From contig CAZXJI010000015.1 of assembly GCA_964640955.1 (NCBI GenBank), positions 20,416 through 84,415 of the forward strand: a stretch of DNA of 64,000 nt, in the 5' to 3' direction. The notes beneath the pieces were generated by a model that was not told the DNA's origin, did not search any database, and was given only the letters and a program-made list of their open reading frames with translations. Both the position numbers and the translations under genes were made by a program. Origin of the DNA: CAXXOK01 sp964640955 (lineage in GTDB: Bacteria; Bacillota; Clostridia; Christensenellales; Aristaeellaceae). Positions 25,994 to 34,614 of the stretch are shown piece by piece (positions within the stretch are counted from its first letter, which is position 1; each line of letters starts with the position of its first letter).

Positions 25994-27421
25994 TTACCGC
26001 ATCTGCAGGATCGGGCGGTACGGCACGCGGCTCACCGTATCCATGGAAAGCCAGGCGGCCGCCTCCATCAGTTCGTTCTGCACGTCGTTCATGCCGACCG
26101 GGAAGTGGTGGGAAAGGCCGTGGGAGAGGACGGTATTCACGTAATCCAGGACGGAAATGGGTTCCCCGTTGAGGCTCAGGCCGCCGATCCAGCCGCGGCT
26201 CCCAAAGAAGCTCGGCTTCTCCCCGCCGATGAATTGGCCCCCGGAAACGAGCAGCCCGTCGCACTCGCCGGTCAGCCGTCCGACGGTGACGGTGTTGGGG
26301 GCGAAAACCATGTCCCGCGTTACGCCGCAGCTGTTCAGCCCCCGGCCGGGCACGTGCGCCTTGCCGTGGTAGTTGACGCCCAGGTCGTAGCCGTCGAGCG
26401 CGAAGTTGCAGGCCGCGGGGCCGCAGTGCCACAAAAGCGCCGTATCGTCCCCGGTGTCGAAGGCGGACATATCCATGAGCATCGCGGACTGCTGCGTAAG
26501 GCTTTGCAACAGCAGCATGCTCACGGCGCTGAGCACGTCCCCCTCGCAGGCGGTCGGCAGCCCGTCGTCGTTCAGGCGCGCGACGATGGAGCAAACGGAG
26601 TAATCCAGCTGGGCCTGGAATTTCGGCCAGCAGCTGACCGCCAGCGCGTCGAAGCGGTTCTCGGCCGCAAACTCCTTATAGGCTCTGAGCATCCGAACGT
26701 TGAGCAGGTGATGCTTGGCGGCCTTCGGGTGCACGCTGTGCGCGGCGGCGTCGAAGGCATCGGCCTGGGCCGCGAGCTCGGCGGCGTCGTAGCGCTTCGC
26801 ACGCTCCAGAATATCGTCAAACTCGGGCAGCCGGTCGTACTCCATGCCGGGGAACCGCCTGAGCAGCTTGCGCTCGTCGAAGTACAGATCGTTGAATCCC
26901 GGGGCGATGCCCCCGATCAGCGCGATGCGCGAACGGCAAAGCTGTTTTACGGCGCGCAGCGCGCGCACCGTAATGCCCATGCGCGGCGCAAAAAGCGGGT
27001 CGGCCACCTCTCCGAAGAACCATTTGCTGGGGATTTTCTCCTGATCGTAATAGGTGCGCCCGATGGACTGGTACATGTTGACCGAGCAGTAGGAGTTGAA
27101 GGGCACCGCTCCGTCCTTCGCCTGTTCCCCGATGCCCCACCAGCCCACGGGATAGGGCGAACGGATGTAGATCTGGGCCAGCAGGCCGGCCGAGAAGCTG
27201 GTGCACTGAACCAGCAGAAAATCCGGCGCCTCTTTGGCGACGGCCTGAAGCGAGCGTTTGGCATCCTCGGGCGTGATGACGGTTTGAGGATACACGTACA
27301 GGGACGCGCCCATCTGCTGAAGGAACGCCCTCAGCTCCTCCGCCGCCCTTCCGAAGCGCGATTGTTTGTCCCCGGGGAAGCTCAGTTGACTGGTGCCGAC
27401 CAATGCCACTTTGAAGTCCAT
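25994..27421 (-). CDS. L-fucose/L-arabinose isomerase-family protein
   Basis: 475 residues, close to the size of the family. The N-terminal two-thirds is an alpha/beta substrate-binding region (VALVGTSQLSFPGDKQS, IALIGGIAPGFNDLYFDE, FDALAVSCWPKFQ, LPTACEGDVLSAVSMLLLQ), and the last third is the beta-barrel domain (LDGYDLGVNYHGKAHVP, GECDGLLVSGGQFIG). Such enzymes interconvert aldose and ketose at a divalent metal. Placed between an arabinofuranosidase and a sugar sensor, it most likely acts on L-arabinose, though the exact substrate cannot be read from sequence. The ATG follows GGGAG by eight bases. Confidence 0.85.
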   Translation of the reverse strand: MDFKVALVGTSQLSFPGDKQSRFGRAAEELRAFLQQMGASLYVYPQTVITPEDAKRSLQAVAKEAPDFLLVQCTSFSAGLLAQIYIRSPYPVGWWGIGEQAKDGAVPFNSYCSVNMYQSIGRTYYDQEKIPSKWFFGEVADPLFAPRMGITVRALRAVKQLCRSRIALIGGIAPGFNDLYFDERKLLRRFPGMEYDRLPEFDDILERAKRYDAAELAAQADAFDAAAHSVHPKAAKHHLLNVRMLRAYKEFAAENRFDALAVSCWPKFQAQLDYSVCSIVARLNDDGLPTACEGDVLSAVSMLLLQSLTQQSAMLMDMSAFDTGDDTALLWHCGPAACNFALDGYDLGVNYHGKAHVPGRGLNSCGVTRDMVFAPNTVTVGRLTGECDGLLVSGGQFIGGEKPSFFGSRGWIGGLSLNGEPISVLDYVNTVLSHGLSHHFPVGMNDVQNELMEAAAWLSMDTVSRVPYRPILQMR

Positions 27422-27474
27422 GGTTCCATCTCCCTAACGGTCACTTATCATCGATGCCGGGCGCAGGCGGGCGT

Positions 27475-28986
27475 TCACCGTTTTTCGCCGGTCTGCAGAC
27501 GCACCATGTTCCAGGAAAGCGGGGGCAGGACGCTTCGCGCCACGTTCCCGGCGACGACGGCCGTGCGCCCGTCCGCATGGGGCCGCACATTTTGCGGGTT
27601 TTCGGCGGTGTTGATCGCGTCCTTGTCCGGGTGTTCCAGCACGACGTGCTCCAGGACCGACGCCTGCCCAAACCCGTTCAGCGTCACCGCCAGCTCGGCA
27701 GGCTCCGGCGCGCGGTTGACGGCGAAAACCGTAACCGTGTCCCCCGCTTCGCCAAGGACGGCGACGCTATCCACGTAAGGCACGTCGCCGATGCGCTCCG
27801 CTCGGTACGTTTCGCAGGTAAGCCGGCCCCTCAGCGCGGTTCCGCGGCCGTAGCGGGAGGTGTAGAGGAACGGGTAGTAAATGGTCTGCGCCCACGCGGG
27901 CCCGTCGTTTTGCGTCATTATCATGCCCGCGACGTTGATCAGCTGCGCCTGGCAGGCCATTTTCACCCGGTCGCAGTGCCTGACCAGCGACATGAGCTGG
28001 GAGCCGAACACCAGCGCGTCCTCCAGGCTGTAAAGGTATTCCTCCCGCCGCGGGCCGACCGTCCACCAGCCCTCGTCGTTGTCGCTTTTGTTGCGCTGCG
28101 TCCATACGTTCCACTCGTCGAAGGAAAGGTGGATGCGGCGCGAGGAGTGCTTTACGGACTGCACGTGGTCGCAGACCGCCGCCACCGCGTTGATGAAGCG
28201 ATCCATTTCCACCGGGCTGCCCAGATAGGCGCGCGAATCGGCGCCGTCGTTGTTCAGGTACTGGTGCAGCGACAGGTAATCCACAAAATCGTACGCTTCC
28301 TCCAGCACGCGGGCCTCCCAGCGCCCGAAGGTATCCATATGGAAGCTCGAGCTGCCGCAGGCGACCAGTTCCAGCGAAGGATCCATCATCTTCATCAGGG
28401 ACGCGGTTTTGCGGGCGGTCTGCGCGTAGTCGTCCATCGTGCGGTGGCCGATCTGCCACAGGCCGTCCATCTCGTTGCCCAGGCACCAGACGCGGTCGTC
28501 GTACGGTTCCTCGCGTCCGTTCTTCACGCGCAGGTCGGCGTATTTGGTTCCCTTGGGGAAATTGCAGTATTCCAGCAGCGCGGCCGCCTCCGCGGGCCCC
28601 CGCGTGCCGAGGTTGACGGCCATCATCACCTCGGCGCCCACCTGTTTCGCCCACCGGTGAAACTCGTCCGTGCCGATCCGGTTGGGTTCCACGCTGTGCC
28701 AGGCGGGGTCCAGCGCCGCGGGGCGGGCGTCCCGCGGCCCCACGCCGTCCTCCCAGCGGTATCCGGACACGAAATTGCCGCCCGGATAGCGGATAATGGG
28801 AATCTGAAGCGCCCGTACCAGCGCGATTACATCCCGGCGGAAGCCGTCCGCGTCGGCCGTCGGATGCGAAGGTTCATATAAGCCGTGGTACACGCAGCGC
28901 CCCATGTGTTCCACGAACGATCCGTAGATGCGGGGGTCGACGGCTCCGATGCGGTCGTCGGGCGAGAGGCGGAGTTCCGCTTTCAC
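27475..28986 (-). CDS. GH51 alpha-L-arabinofuranosidase
   Basis: 503 residues from a GTG at 28986, because AAGGAGG lies eight bases before it; the ATG at 29007 would place that site inside the gene. GH51 signatures: start-of-barrel RIYGSFVEHMGRCVYHGLYE, RYPGGNFVSGYRWEDGVGP, acid/base E172 in WCLGNEMDG and nucleophile E291 in LSFDEWNVW. There is no signal peptide, so it trims arabinose from imported arabino-oligosaccharides in the cytoplasm. It heads the minus-strand half of the locus and is divergent from a transporter with its own two-component system, the likely importer. Confidence 0.95.
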   Translation of the reverse strand: MKAELRLSPDDRIGAVDPRIYGSFVEHMGRCVYHGLYEPSHPTADADGFRRDVIALVRALQIPIIRYPGGNFVSGYRWEDGVGPRDARPAALDPAWHSVEPNRIGTDEFHRWAKQVGAEVMMAVNLGTRGPAEAAALLEYCNFPKGTKYADLRVKNGREEPYDDRVWCLGNEMDGLWQIGHRTMDDYAQTARKTASLMKMMDPSLELVACGSSSFHMDTFGRWEARVLEEAYDFVDYLSLHQYLNNDGADSRAYLGSPVEMDRFINAVAAVCDHVQSVKHSSRRIHLSFDEWNVWTQRNKSDNDEGWWTVGPRREEYLYSLEDALVFGSQLMSLVRHCDRVKMACQAQLINVAGMIMTQNDGPAWAQTIYYPFLYTSRYGRGTALRGRLTCETYRAERIGDVPYVDSVAVLGEAGDTVTVFAVNRAPEPAELAVTLNGFGQASVLEHVVLEHPDKDAINTAENPQNVRPHADGRTAVVAGNVARSVLPPLSWNMVRLQTGEKR

Positions 28987-29130
28987 AGTGAAATCCTCCT
29001 TTTTCATTGCTTACGGCTAGATTTTAACGAAACGGCGGCGCGAATGCACGATACGGCCGTACGATGCCCTGAGACAATTGTGCACTGATTGAAAAAAGCG
29101 TCGCGCACATTACACGAAATTCACCGTGGG

Positions 29131-29153
29131 AAGATACGCCTGTATCTTTTTTT
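29131..29153 (+). other. Short hairpin followed by T-run between divergent operons
   Basis: AAGATAC (29131-29137) pairs with GTATCTT (29142-29148) and is followed by T5. It looks like a small terminator but has no gene upstream on that strand and lies just upstream of a -10 box. It may be a site for a regulator or the remains of an attenuator. Confidence 0.3.
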
Positions 29154-29168
29154 GCGAAATCGAACCAT

Positions 29169-29174
29169 TATAAT
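29169..29174 (+). promoter_or_regulatory. -10 box of the operon C transporter
   Basis: TATAAT, with only a weak -35 candidate (CTTTTT, 29146-29151) 17 bases upstream. A weak -35 box fits a promoter that needs an activator, such as the AraC-type response regulator at the end of this operon. Confidence 0.45.
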
Positions 29175-29245
29175 AAAGGTGTCGACAACGGACCGGTTCG
29201 TTCCAAAAGTTCACAAACCAACGGGTTAAGAAAGGAAGATGAAAG

Positions 29246-30892
29246 GTGCGCAAGGTTTTCTCTCTCGTGGTCGCGGTGATGCTGCTGGCCACCACCGCCG
29301 CCTTCGCGGAAACGGGTTCCTATAACGTTCTGTGGTCGGGCGAGTGGTACGAGCCCTACGACGCCGACAACACCGTTACGGTCAACGTCGCCAAGAAGTA
29401 CGACTCCGGCGTAACCTACCCCACGGGCGAATCGCTGGAGGACAACTACCTGCTCAACTACATACAGGACAGCCTCAACGCGAAGTTCAACTATGTCTAC
29501 GAGTTCGATACCGAGTCGTATGAGGAGAAGATTTCCCTGATGATCGCCTCCGGCGACATCCCGGACGTGTTTATGGTAAACGCGACCCAGCTCAAGTCCC
29601 TGATCGACGCGGACATGATCGAGCCGATCACGGAAGAGTACGATAACTACGCTTCCCCCAACCTCAAGAACGCCTACGAGGCTTCCGACGGCATCGCGTG
29701 GATGAATTGCAAGGACGACAGCGGCACGCTGTGGGCGCTGCCCAGCCTGGACTGCGCCGAAAGCGCGATGAACCTGCTGTGGATCCGCACGGACTGGCTG
29801 GACAACCTGGGCCTCTCCGCGCCCCAGTCGCTGGAGGACATCGAGAATATCGCCCTGGCCTTTAAAAACGACGATCCGGACGGCAACGGCGAAAACGACA
29901 CGGTCGCCATTCTGGGCGTCAACGACTACTACAACAACGGCGGCGGCATCGGCTGCTTCAACGCCCTGTTCAACATGTTCAACGTCTATCCCGAGTACTG
30001 GTACTACGGCGCCGACGGCGGGCTTCTGTACGGCTCCGTCCAGCCCGAAGCCAAGACGGCGCTGACGCAGATCGCCGATCTGGTCAGCAAGGGCGTCATC
30101 GAAAAGGAATTCGCGACCATGACCGCCGATTCGTTCAACGAAGCGGTCACCGGCGGCAAGTGCGGCATCTTCTGGGCGCCGTGGTGGTACGCCGGCACCA
30201 TCAAGGCCATGACGCTCAGCGATCCCACCATCGTGTGGCAGACCTATTTCCAGCCCCTGAGCGCCGATGGCATCTACAACACCGCTTACGGCAACATCAG
30301 CAACATCTACTGCGTGTTCAAGAAGGGCCTGGACGAGGCATCCATCGCCACCTGCGTCAAGTCCGTGAACCTGCAGTGGGAGCTGGACCAGGATCAGGGC
30401 GTCTCCATCATGCCGTATCCCGAGGCCTCCTACACCTGGATGATGTTCCCCATCACCTTCAACGTCAACCGCGTCGACGACAAGCGCATCAAGGCCGAAC
30501 AGGTCTACGAAGCCACGCACGATCAGCTGGATCCCACCACGCTCACCGGCGAGGCGCTGGAAACCTACAACGCGTACGTGAAGTACCTGGCCGGCGGCTG
30601 GAGCGGCATGACGCTGCGTGAAATCCACCTGGTGTACCACTTCATGATCGCCGTTCTGCCGATGGTGCAGCAGGCGGACATCATCAACTGGGTGAAGCCC
30701 GCCACCTTCGCGGTGTCCGACACGATGGAGGAGAAGTGGGCGACCCTGTCCAAGCTGGAAACCGAGACCTACACCAAGATCATGCTCGGCGAAGCTTCGC
30801 CCGACACGTTCGACGATTTCGTCAGCCAGTGGAAGTCTCTGGGCGGCGACGACATCATCGGCGAACTGAACACCCTCCTGGGGCTCAAGTAG
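29246..30892 (+). CDS. Large extracellular solute-binding protein, LplA type (operon C)
   Basis: 548 residues from a GTG at 29246. The signal peptide MRKVFSLVVAVMLLATTAAFA-E has no lipobox, although homologues of this class in Bacillus are lipoproteins. The domain is the long LplA/YtcQ-type binder used with LplB and YtcP permeases: YEEKISLMIASGDIPDVFMV, LRTDWLDNLGLSAPQSLEDI-like segment at ~175-200, GKCGIFWAPWWYAGTIKAM, and FDDFVSQWKSLGGDDIIGEL at the C-terminus. It binds a complex oligosaccharide; the divergent arabinofuranosidase suggests an arabinose-containing one. Confidence 0.93.
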   Translation: MRKVFSLVVAVMLLATTAAFAETGSYNVLWSGEWYEPYDADNTVTVNVAKKYDSGVTYPTGESLEDNYLLNYIQDSLNAKFNYVYEFDTESYEEKISLMIASGDIPDVFMVNATQLKSLIDADMIEPITEEYDNYASPNLKNAYEASDGIAWMNCKDDSGTLWALPSLDCAESAMNLLWIRTDWLDNLGLSAPQSLEDIENIALAFKNDDPDGNGENDTVAILGVNDYYNNGGGIGCFNALFNMFNVYPEYWYYGADGGLLYGSVQPEAKTALTQIADLVSKGVIEKEFATMTADSFNEAVTGGKCGIFWAPWWYAGTIKAMTLSDPTIVWQTYFQPLSADGIYNTAYGNISNIYCVFKKGLDEASIATCVKSVNLQWELDQDQGVSIMPYPEASYTWMMFPITFNVNRVDDKRIKAEQVYEATHDQLDPTTLTGEALETYNAYVKYLAGGWSGMTLREIHLVYHFMIAVLPMVQQADIINWVKPATFAVSDTMEEKWATLSKLETETYTKIMLGEASPDTFDDFVSQWKSLGGDDIIGELNTLLGLK

Positions 30893-30912
30893 CCGGCGGA
30901 CAACCCGATAAG

Positions 30913-30958
30913 CGAAACGGATACAAGAAGGAATCGTTCCTTCTTGTATCCCGTTTCG
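30913..30958 (+). terminator. Long hairpin after the SBP gene (operon C)
   Basis: Two ~21-base arms (30913-30933 and 30937-30958) pair with one bulged base and a 3-base loop TCG; key inner arm GGATACAAGAAGGAA. It is not followed by a clear T-run, so it probably sets a high SBP-to-permease ratio. Confidence 0.65.
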
Positions 30959-31022
30959 GGCGCCCGGCGAAATCGGCCGCTTCTTTACACGCAGACCGGA
31001 GGCCCGGGAAAGGAATGAGTGA

Positions 31023-31961
31023 ATGGCCGCTATGCAGGTGAACGTGAAAAAAAAGGCATGCAGGAAATCGCTGAAAGACACCTGGCCCCTGCACCTGATG
31101 CTGTTGCCCGGCAATATTCTAATGGGCATTTTCGGCACGTACGTGCTGGTGATCGGCGCGGTGATATCGTTTCAAAAATTCAAGCCCGCCATGGGCATGC
31201 TGCGCTCCAAATGGTGCGGGTTGGCCAACTATATCTACATGTTCCAGCTTCCCGACACCTACAACATCTTCCGCAACACATTGCAGATCGCAATCGGCAA
31301 GATCATCCTCACGCAGCTGGTCGCCATCGTTTTTGCGCTGCTGCTTAACGAGGTTCGCTCCAGGCACTACCAGAAAACGCTGCAAACCATCGTATACATA
31401 CCGCACTTCATGTCCTGGGTCATACTGGCGGTCGTGGTCAACAGCCTGTTCGGCTCGGACGGCAGCATCAACATGCTTTTGCAGTCCCTGGGCATCACGC
31501 ACGAAGCCATCTGGTTTTTGGGCAGCAATCAGCTGTTCCAGCCCATGATGATCCTGACGGAAACGTGGAAGGAATACGGCTACGCCGCGATCATCTTCAT
31601 CGCCGCGCTCGCGGGCATCGACCCGACGCTTTACGAGGCCGCGGCAATCGACGGGGCGACCCGCTTCCAGCGGATGATCCACATCACCCTGCCGGGCATT
31701 TCGACGGTGATCATTCTGGTGAGCGTATTGCAGATCGCCAACATCCTCAACGCGGGCTTCGACCAGATTTACAACCTGCTCACCCCCGTCGTCTACGAGA
31801 CGGGCGACGTGGTGGATACGTACGTGTACCGCATGGGCCTGATCAACAACCAGTATTCCATCGCGACCGCCGTCGGGTTTTCCAAGTCCGTCATCAGCTT
31901 TGTTCTGATCATGCTTTCGCAGTTTCTGGCCGGGAAATTTGCGAATTACAGTATTTTTTAA
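31023..31961 (+). CDS. Carbohydrate ABC permease, LplB type (operon C)
   Basis: 312 residues, six helices, with the LplB-like lead-in LMLLPGNILMGIFGTYVLVIG, the segment YIPHFMSWVILAVVVNSLF and EAA loop YEAAAIDGATRFQRMIHITL. The C-terminus ends in ANYSIF, as LplB/YteP proteins often do. The ATG at 31023 follows AAAGGA by eight bases. Confidence 0.94.
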   Translation: MAAMQVNVKKKACRKSLKDTWPLHLMLLPGNILMGIFGTYVLVIGAVISFQKFKPAMGMLRSKWCGLANYIYMFQLPDTYNIFRNTLQIAIGKIILTQLVAIVFALLLNEVRSRHYQKTLQTIVYIPHFMSWVILAVVVNSLFGSDGSINMLLQSLGITHEAIWFLGSNQLFQPMMILTETWKEYGYAAIIFIAALAGIDPTLYEAAAIDGATRFQRMIHITLPGISTVIILVSVLQIANILNAGFDQIYNLLTPVVYETGDVVDTYVYRMGLINNQYSIATAVGFSKSVISFVLIMLSQFLAGKFANYSIF

Positions 31962-31982
31962 GTGCGGAGGAGGTTTGAACGG

Positions 31983-32879
31983 ATGCAAGGCGCAGTTGGG
32001 AACAAATCGCACTCCGAACGTCTGTTTATGACGATCGTCCTTACCCTGTTGACGCTGATGGGGCTGATCTGCCTGCTGCCGATGCTGCACATCATCGCGC
32101 TTTCCTTAAGCGACCGCTACGCGGCGATGCGCGGCGAGGTCGCTTTCTGGCCCGTGAACTTCACCCTGTCTTCCTACGACCTGATTCTGAACGATACGCA
32201 GTACCTGCGTTCGTTCTACGTTTCGCTTCTGCGCGTGCTCGTGGGCACGACCCTCAATATGGTCGTCACGGTGCTCACGGCGTATCCCCTGTCCTATTCG
32301 AAAAAGGAGTTCCCCGCCCGTAACGCCTACATGTATTACACCCTGTTCACCTGGATGTTTTACGGCGGCATCGTCGCGTGGTACCTGACGGTGAAGGACG
32401 TGGGGCTGATGGGCAGCTTCTGGGCGCTGGTGATACCGACCGGGTTGCCGATCTACAACGCGATCATGGTGATGAACTTCTTCAGAAACCTGCCCAAGGA
32501 CATGCGGGAAGCCGCGATGATCGACGGCGCGGGCCACGGCGTTCTGCTTTTCAAGATTTATCTGCCCATTTCCATGCCCGTGCTGGCGACGGTCTGCCTT
32601 TTCTGCATCGTGGGGCACTGGAACGACTGGTTCCAGGGGCGCATTTTTATCAACAAAAGCGAATGGGTTCCGCTGGCCACCTATCTGCAGGGGTACAATA
32701 TTGACTTTGGGAACCTGACGAAATATGATATGAGTCAGGCGGAAATGGTGGACAGGATGAGCAGCAGGTCGTTCAACTCGGCGAAAATCATCGTGGCGAT
32801 GATTCCCGTGCTGATCGTGTACCCGTTCCTGCAAAAGTATTTCGTCAAGGGCATCACGCTGGGTGCGGTGAAGGGCTGA
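31983..32879 (+). CDS. Carbohydrate ABC permease, YtcP type (operon C)
   Basis: 298 residues from the ATG at 31983, nine bases after GGAGGAGG. An in-frame GTG right after the previous stop (31962) would put that binding site inside the gene. Six helices, EAA loop REAAMIDGAGHGVLLFKIYL, the family segment HWNDWFQGRIFI and C-terminus VKGITLGAVKG. Partner of the LplB-type permease. Confidence 0.94.
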   Translation: MQGAVGNKSHSERLFMTIVLTLLTLMGLICLLPMLHIIALSLSDRYAAMRGEVAFWPVNFTLSSYDLILNDTQYLRSFYVSLLRVLVGTTLNMVVTVLTAYPLSYSKKEFPARNAYMYYTLFTWMFYGGIVAWYLTVKDVGLMGSFWALVIPTGLPIYNAIMVMNFFRNLPKDMREAAMIDGAGHGVLLFKIYLPISMPVLATVCLFCIVGHWNDWFQGRIFINKSEWVPLATYLQGYNIDFGNLTKYDMSQAEMVDRMSSRSFNSAKIIVAMIPVLIVYPFLQKYFVKGITLGAVKG

Positions 32880-32908
32880 TGAAGCGCGACGGAAAATAGG
32901 GTGTGGGC

Positions 32909-34609
32909 ATGAAGCGTTCCAGGCGTTCCATTCGCAACTATTATTTCAGGCACATGAGCCTGGGATTCTCGGCGGTTCTGCTGCTGATGGTGGTGTTTTC
33001 CAGCCTTTCGATCAGCACGGTGCTGGAAAACAAGCTGAAAACCAACATCGATCACAACCTGCAAATGATGAGCTACACGCTGGAAAACGAGCTGGGGTCG
33101 CTTGAGGCGTTGACCACGCAGGTTTCGTACCGCTGCCTGCAGGAGAATACGCTTTATAACATCATTACGTCCGACAGCTATTTTACCCGGCAGCAGTGCC
33201 TGGAACTGCTGGACGGTTTTATCCGCCAGGTCACGGGGAGCAACAAGCATATCAAGGTCGTCGCCTGCCTGCTGACCGACGCGCAAAGCCGCGTCTATTC
33301 CTATCCCTTTCTGGAGGCCGACCAGGCGGCGATGGTCTTTACGCAGCAAGATCTGCAATGCGACGTGTCGATGCTCCGTTTTCAGGCTCCGCACGCGTCC
33401 GTTTACGACGAAGCGGAGCCGGTCGTTTTTTCCTCACGGCTGGACATGAACATCGGCCCCGTCGGCTACGGCGTGAAGATCAGCGTTTATGTGGAGTCCA
33501 GTCTGGATTTGCAGCGATATCTCTCGGATACCGGCATGAGCGGCCGTTACAGCCTGCTGGATGCGGCCGGCAACGCTTTTTACGCCGGCAGCGGCGACGG
33601 CGACGAGGGCGAAAGCTTCACCTTTTCCTCCCGTATCGACCCCTACGGGATGACGATCGACTACTCCATTCCCCGCTCCGAGTATTACAGCGAGCGCGAC
33701 GCTTACTACCGCAACGCGTTTTACGTCGCCATCGCGGGCTTTCTGATGATCGTCCTGCTGATCTGGAAATTCACCAACGCGCTGCTCAGGCCGGTCAACT
33801 ACATCCTCAAGGGCGTCAGTCGCCTGGGCTGCCCCAACCTCAACGGCGAAGCGCGGGAGCTTCAGCCCTATGGCTACGTGGAATTCGATCATCTGATCGC
33901 GCACATCAACCAGACGCAAAAGGAGATCGACGGGCTCATCCGCGAGCTGTGCGCCGCGGAGAAGCAGCGCAGCGAAATTCAGACGCTTTTCCTGCGGGCG
34001 CAGATCAACCCGCATTTTCTGTACAATTCGCTCAACGCCATTCAATGGATGGCCCGGCTGGACGGCAGTCCGGAAATCGACCGCTACGTGGAGTCCTTTA
34101 TCAATATTCTGCGCTATAACCTGGACAAGGACGGCATTCTTTCGACGGTCGAGAATGAATTGCGGATCGTGCGCACCTACATGACCCTGCTGGCCGCCCG
34201 GTACGGCGACAATGTGCAGGTGACGCTGGACGTGCGGGAAGAAACGCTCGATTTGCCCATTCCCAAGTTCATCATACAGCCGTTCGTGGAGAACGCCATC
34301 TACCACGGCCTGCCGGACCAGAAGGGGCACATTCGGCTTTCCGTTTCCCTCGGCGAACGCTCGGAGCTGGTTATTACGGTGGAGGACGACGGGCGGGGCA
34401 TGACGCCGGAGCAGATCGAGCGAATCGTGAACCTGGAGCACTGGAAGGAAGGCATGGGGATCGGCATCCGGTACGTGAAGGAAATTCTCCACTACACCTA
34501 CGGGGATCGGTGCCTGATCGAGTTCCTCCACGCTTCGGGGCCGAGCGGGCTGCTGGTCAGGATCATCATCCGCGAGCCGTTATCCGGGCTGGCGGCGGAA
34601 ACGAGGTGA
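32909..34609 (+). CDS. Sensor histidine kinase, YesM type
   Basis: 566 residues. An N-terminal helix (~20-40), an extracytoplasmic sensor of ~240 residues (Cache-like by position), a second helix (AFYVAIAGFLMIVLLIWKF, ~270-290), a linker, then the His_kinase domain QINPHFLYNSLNAIQWM with phosphoacceptor H369, and an ATPase domain with N-box FVENAIYHGL and G-box EDDGRGM. YesM-type kinases sense extracellular oligosaccharide or binding-protein state. Starting 29 bases after the permease, it is part of the transport operon and probably drives its own transporter through the next gene. Confidence 0.94.
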   Translation: MKRSRRSIRNYYFRHMSLGFSAVLLLMVVFSSLSISTVLENKLKTNIDHNLQMMSYTLENELGSLEALTTQVSYRCLQENTLYNIITSDSYFTRQQCLELLDGFIRQVTGSNKHIKVVACLLTDAQSRVYSYPFLEADQAAMVFTQQDLQCDVSMLRFQAPHASVYDEAEPVVFSSRLDMNIGPVGYGVKISVYVESSLDLQRYLSDTGMSGRYSLLDAAGNAFYAGSGDGDEGESFTFSSRIDPYGMTIDYSIPRSEYYSERDAYYRNAFYVAIAGFLMIVLLIWKFTNALLRPVNYILKGVSRLGCPNLNGEARELQPYGYVEFDHLIAHINQTQKEIDGLIRELCAAEKQRSEIQTLFLRAQINPHFLYNSLNAIQWMARLDGSPEIDRYVESFINILRYNLDKDGILSTVENELRIVRTYMTLLAARYGDNVQVTLDVREETLDLPIPKFIIQPFVENAIYHGLPDQKGHIRLSVSLGERSELVITVEDDGRGMTPEQIERIVNLEHWKEGMGIGIRYVKEILHYTYGDRCLIEFLHASGPSGLLVRIIIREPLSGLAAETR

Positions 34610-34614
34610 CGCGC

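Noticed and set aside
25823..27778. 651-codon open frame on the plus strand
   Set aside because: Antisense to the isomerase and regulator genes, which have recognisable domains and start signals.
29131..29153. Terminator for a plus-strand transcript
   Set aside because: The hairpin and T-run look right, but no gene or promoter lies upstream on that strand; kept only as an unexplained hairpin.
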